NCBI GenBank assembly: GCA_000720995.1
Contig: JOEL01000045.1
Span: forward strand, 1-53,458
DNA: 53,458 bases
Origin: Streptomyces celluloflavus
GTDB taxonomy: Bacteria > Actinomycetota > Actinomycetes > Streptomycetales > Streptomycetaceae
Direction: 5' to 3'
Part shown: piece after piece, positions 51,356 to 53,458 of the stretch
Numbering within the stretch: the first letter of the stretch is position 1
How the letters are laid out: each line of letters starts with the position of its first letter
Notes under the pieces: generated by a model
Seen by the model: the letters and a program-made list of their open reading frames with translations, nothing else
Database searches by the model: none
What the model was told of the DNA's origin: nothing
Translations under genes and position numbers: made by a program

Positions 51356-52237
51356 ATGCCCCTCGTTCCCGCCTCATCGATCGTCGACGCCGCGCGTGAG
51401 GCGCGGGTCGGTGCCGCGGCCTTCAATGTCATCCATCTGGAAACCGCGGAGGCGCTCGTCACCGCCGCCGAGCGCACGGGCACCTCGCTCATCCTCCAGA
51501 TCAGCGAGAACTGCATCCGCTACCACGGCAGCCTGCTGCCCATCACCCGCGCCACCCTCGCACTGGCCGAGGACTCCACCGCCCACATCGCGGTGCATCT
51601 CGACCACATCACCGACGCGGACCTGGTCCACCAGGGCATCGCCGCCGGGGTGGGGTCGGTCATGGTGGACGCCTCCGCACTCCCCTACGCGGAGAACGTC
51701 GCCACCACCGCCGAACTGACCTCCTGGTGCCACGCCCGCGGCGTCTACGTCGAGGCGGAGCTCGGCAAGGTCGGCGGCAAGGACGGGGTGCACGCCCCGG
51801 GGGCGCGCACCGACCCGGATGAGGCGCTGTCCTTCGTCCGCGCGACGGGAGTGGACGCACTGGCCGTGGCCGTCGGCTCCTCGCACGCGATGCACGAGCG
51901 CACGGCCGTGCTGGACAAGGACCTGATCGCGGCGTTGCGCACGACACTACCGGTACCACTGGTACTGCACGGTTCCTCCGGCGTACCGGACGACGAACTG
52001 CGTCGCGCCATCGCCGCCGGCATGACAAAGATCAACATCTCCACACATCTGGTCTCCGTCTTCACCCACTCGATACGGGAGACCCTCACCGCGAACCCCG
52101 CGCTCGTGGACTCCCGGAAGTACATCAAGTCGGCCCGGGAGGCCGTGGCCGAGGAGGCGGCGAGACTGCTGGGCGTACTGACCACTCCGGCGGCCGAACC
52201 AGAGCTGTACGCCGCCCAGGCATCGGTCCGGGGGTGA
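51356..52237 (+). CDS. Class II (zinc) fructose/tagatose-bisphosphate aldolase family
   Basis: This 293-residue aldolase cleaves a ketose 1,6-bisphosphate (or related) into dihydroxyacetone phosphate and an aldehyde. The start GAAAFNVIHLETAEALVTAA, the zinc His pair in IAVHLDHITDADLV, and SVMVDASALPYAENV follow the GatY/KbaY/FbaA order. VDALAVAVGSSHAMH supplies a further zinc His, and PLVLHGSSGVPDDELRRAI the last zinc His and the phosphate loop. MTKINISTHL closes the phosphate site. AAGGGAG lies 10 bases before the ATG. It is operonic with the SIS gene. Tagatose versus fructose preference cannot be read from sequence. Confidence 0.92.
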   Translation: MPLVPASSIVDAAREARVGAAAFNVIHLETAEALVTAAERTGTSLILQISENCIRYHGSLLPITRATLALAEDSTAHIAVHLDHITDADLVHQGIAAGVGSVMVDASALPYAENVATTAELTSWCHARGVYVEAELGKVGGKDGVHAPGARTDPDEALSFVRATGVDALAVAVGSSHAMHERTAVLDKDLIAALRTTLPVPLVLHGSSGVPDDELRRAIAAGMTKINISTHLVSVFTHSIRETLTANPALVDSRKYIKSAREAVAEEAARLLGVLTTPAAEPELYAAQASVRG

Positions 52238-52265
52238 GACGTCAGAGGGGGCACCAGAGCCCGGT

Positions 52266-52271
52266 TAGGCT
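52266..52271 (+). promoter_or_regulatory. -10 element TAGGCT, leaderless deoR
   Basis: TAGGCT ends six bases before the regulator's ATG at 52278, without a ribosome site, so deoR may have its own promoter in addition to read-through from the aldolase gene. Confidence 0.45.
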
Positions 52272-52277
52272 CGCGCC

Positions 52278-53090
52278 ATGAAGCGCCATGAACGGATGAA
52301 CGCACTGCTTGAGCTGCTCGGGGACCGGGGCCGGGTAGAGGTCGAGGAGGCGGCTACCGAGCTGGAGGTTTCGGCCGCCACGATGCGGCGCGACATGGAT
52401 GCCCTCGCCGAACAGCAGCTGCTGACCCGCACGCGGGGCGGGGCGGTGCTCAGCTCGGTGGCGTACGACCTGCCGATCCGTTACAAGCACGCTCATCGGT
52501 CCGAGGAGAAGGAGGCAGTGGCGAGGGCGGCGGCGAAGCTGGTCGGGCGCGGGGACGTGGTCGGTCTGAGCGGTGGCACGACGACCACGGCGATCGCTCG
52601 GGTGCTGGCCACCCGCCCCGACTTCGCTGAGGCGGGCCCACAGCCGCATCTGACGATTGTCACCAATTCCCTCAACATCGCCAACGAGCTGGCTGTACGG
52701 CCACAGATCAAAATCGTCCTGACAGGCGGGGTCGCGCACTCGCGGTCATTCGAACTGGTGGGTCCGTTCAGCGAGTTGGTGCTCCAGCAGATCTCCGTCG
52801 ACATCGCCTTCATCGGGGCCAACGGCATGGACCCGGTGATGGGGGCCACGGTGCACGACGAGGCGGAGGCCCGGGTCAACCGCCTCATGGCCGAGCGTGC
52901 CCGACGTGCCGTGGTCGTCGCGGACTCGTCGAAGATCGGCGAGCGCTGCTTCGCCCGGGTGGGCGACGCGGACGTCTTCGACACCTTCATCACAGACGGC
53001 GGAGTGAAGGAGGCAACCCGCCGCGAGTTCTCCGACCGGGGTCTTCGCGTGGTGGCGGCGCGTTTGACGGACGGCGACAGCCACGGGTGA
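52278..53090 (+). CDS. DeoR/GlpR-family transcriptional repressor
   Basis: This is a 270-residue repressor. The N-terminal helix-turn-helix is RGRVEVEEAATELEVSAATM then RRDMDALAEQQLLTRTRGGA (residues 17-58), the DeoR signature. The C-terminal DeoRC sugar-phosphate sensor domain shows VVGLSGGTTTTAIARVL, VTNSLNIANEL, IAFIGANGMDPVMGATVHDE and AVVVADSSKIG. It ends the sugar locus and most likely represses it until a phosphosugar intermediate accumulates. It starts 40 bases after the aldolase gene. Confidence 0.93.
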   Translation: MKRHERMNALLELLGDRGRVEVEEAATELEVSAATMRRDMDALAEQQLLTRTRGGAVLSSVAYDLPIRYKHAHRSEEKEAVARAAAKLVGRGDVVGLSGGTTTTAIARVLATRPDFAEAGPQPHLTIVTNSLNIANELAVRPQIKIVLTGGVAHSRSFELVGPFSELVLQQISVDIAFIGANGMDPVMGATVHDEAEARVNRLMAERARRAVVVADSSKIGERCFARVGDADVFDTFITDGGVKEATRREFSDRGLRVVAARLTDGDSHG

Positions 53091-53458
53091 TGGCCGCCCC
53101 TCGGCGGCGGCCCTTGGTCGACCCGCACTGAAGACTGTCGCCGGTTAACCGCTGTGGGTGGCCACGGCGAATGGGCGAGCGAGCTGACGGAGGCCGCCGA
53201 TTGGCCGACGCGCTCCGCCGCCGCCGGCGGAACCGTGCTGACGGCCGACCGGCGGCGCTGACGACCAACCGGTACTGGCGACCGGCTGGCACTTCCGGCT
53301 GGCGACTGGCGACCGGCGACTGGGTGCCGACGGCTGGCCGGTGCTGACGGCTGGGGCTGGTCGGCGGAGTCGGCGGTGGCCTCTGGCTCGGCACGGGGTG
53401 GCCGGCTCCGGCAGGTCGCCATGGAGCGACACCGGCCAGGGGATGGGGAGGGGGAGGG
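53091..53458. repeat. Degenerate short-repeat DNA, no gene supported
   Basis: The 368 bases to the window edge hold no recognisable gene. From about 53240 to 53360 the sequence is built from variants of CTGGCGACCGGC and GCTGACGGCTGG, for example ACTGGCGACCGGCGACTGG. These give Arg/Pro/Ser-rich nonsense in all frames. It may be a decaying tandem repeat. Confidence 0.5.

Overview
This is a stretch of very GC-rich actinobacterial chromosome. Third codon positions are almost always G or C, GTG/TTG/CTG starts are common, and the gene content is typical of Streptomyces. From memory, gene order follows the S. coelicolor region around SCO6745-SCO6768 in reverse: a SCO6745-family gene, then idi, then the hopanoid operon. 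No phage, insertion sequence, CRISPR array, tRNA or rRNA was seen.

Region by region. (1) 1-8854, minus strand: a tightly coupled hopanoid operon, hpnC-hpnD-(34-codon gene)-hpnE-farnesyl-PP synthase-shc-hpnG-like-hpnH-ispG. It covers MEP-pathway flux, squalene synthesis by the HpnCDE route, cyclisation to hopene and side-chain extension. (2) 9223-16265, minus strand: seven overlapping or closely spaced genes for a CDP-activated polyol-phosphate product. They are a two-domain CDP-alcohol phosphotransferase with a CTG start, a LicC-like nucleotidyltransferase, an archaeal-type glycerol-1-phosphate dehydrogenase homologue, a second CDP-alcohol phosphotransferase, a GT2 glycosyltransferase and a TagGH-type ABC exporter. 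(3) 17005-17613: idi, whose 3' end overlaps a convergent RsbW-like kinase gene. (4) 18326-28320: an ABC-F protein, an enoyl-CoA hydratase, a DJ-1 protein, a GlxA-type regulator, a SCO6745-family protein, Tex and a FUSC-type membrane protein. (5) 28594-36059: a D-amino-acid oxidase, then four secreted hydrolases (M14 carboxypeptidase, S15-type dipeptidyl peptidase, M1 aminopeptidase, sphingomyelinase). (6) 36311-37780: an amino-acid permease. (7) 38199-44832: a MerR regulator facing a four-gene fatty-acyl oxidation operon (CoA-transferase/racemase, acyl-CoA dehydrogenase, thiolase, bifunctional hydratase/3-hydroxyacyl-CoA dehydrogenase). (8) 45012-47823: an MmcQ/YjbR protein, an MgtC protein, endonuclease V, a YciI protein, then a decayed nucleotidyltransferase. 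(9) 48673-53090: a sugar locus with an MFS sugar porter diverging from SIS isomerase, class II aldolase and DeoR regulator genes.

The observations most worth following are these. Two sequences match the RecA-NDp (PafBC-type) DNA-damage promoter exactly. One fires at mmcQ. The other is an orphan antisense to the sphingomyelinase gene, and it leads without a leader into a repeat-encoding reading frame. A 34-codon gene is locked between hpnD and hpnE by ATGA overlaps on both sides. The glycerol-1-phosphate-type polymer locus contains a phosphotransferase that lacks the last catalytic Asp. Several palindromes sit on promoters. At least seven genes appear to be leaderless.
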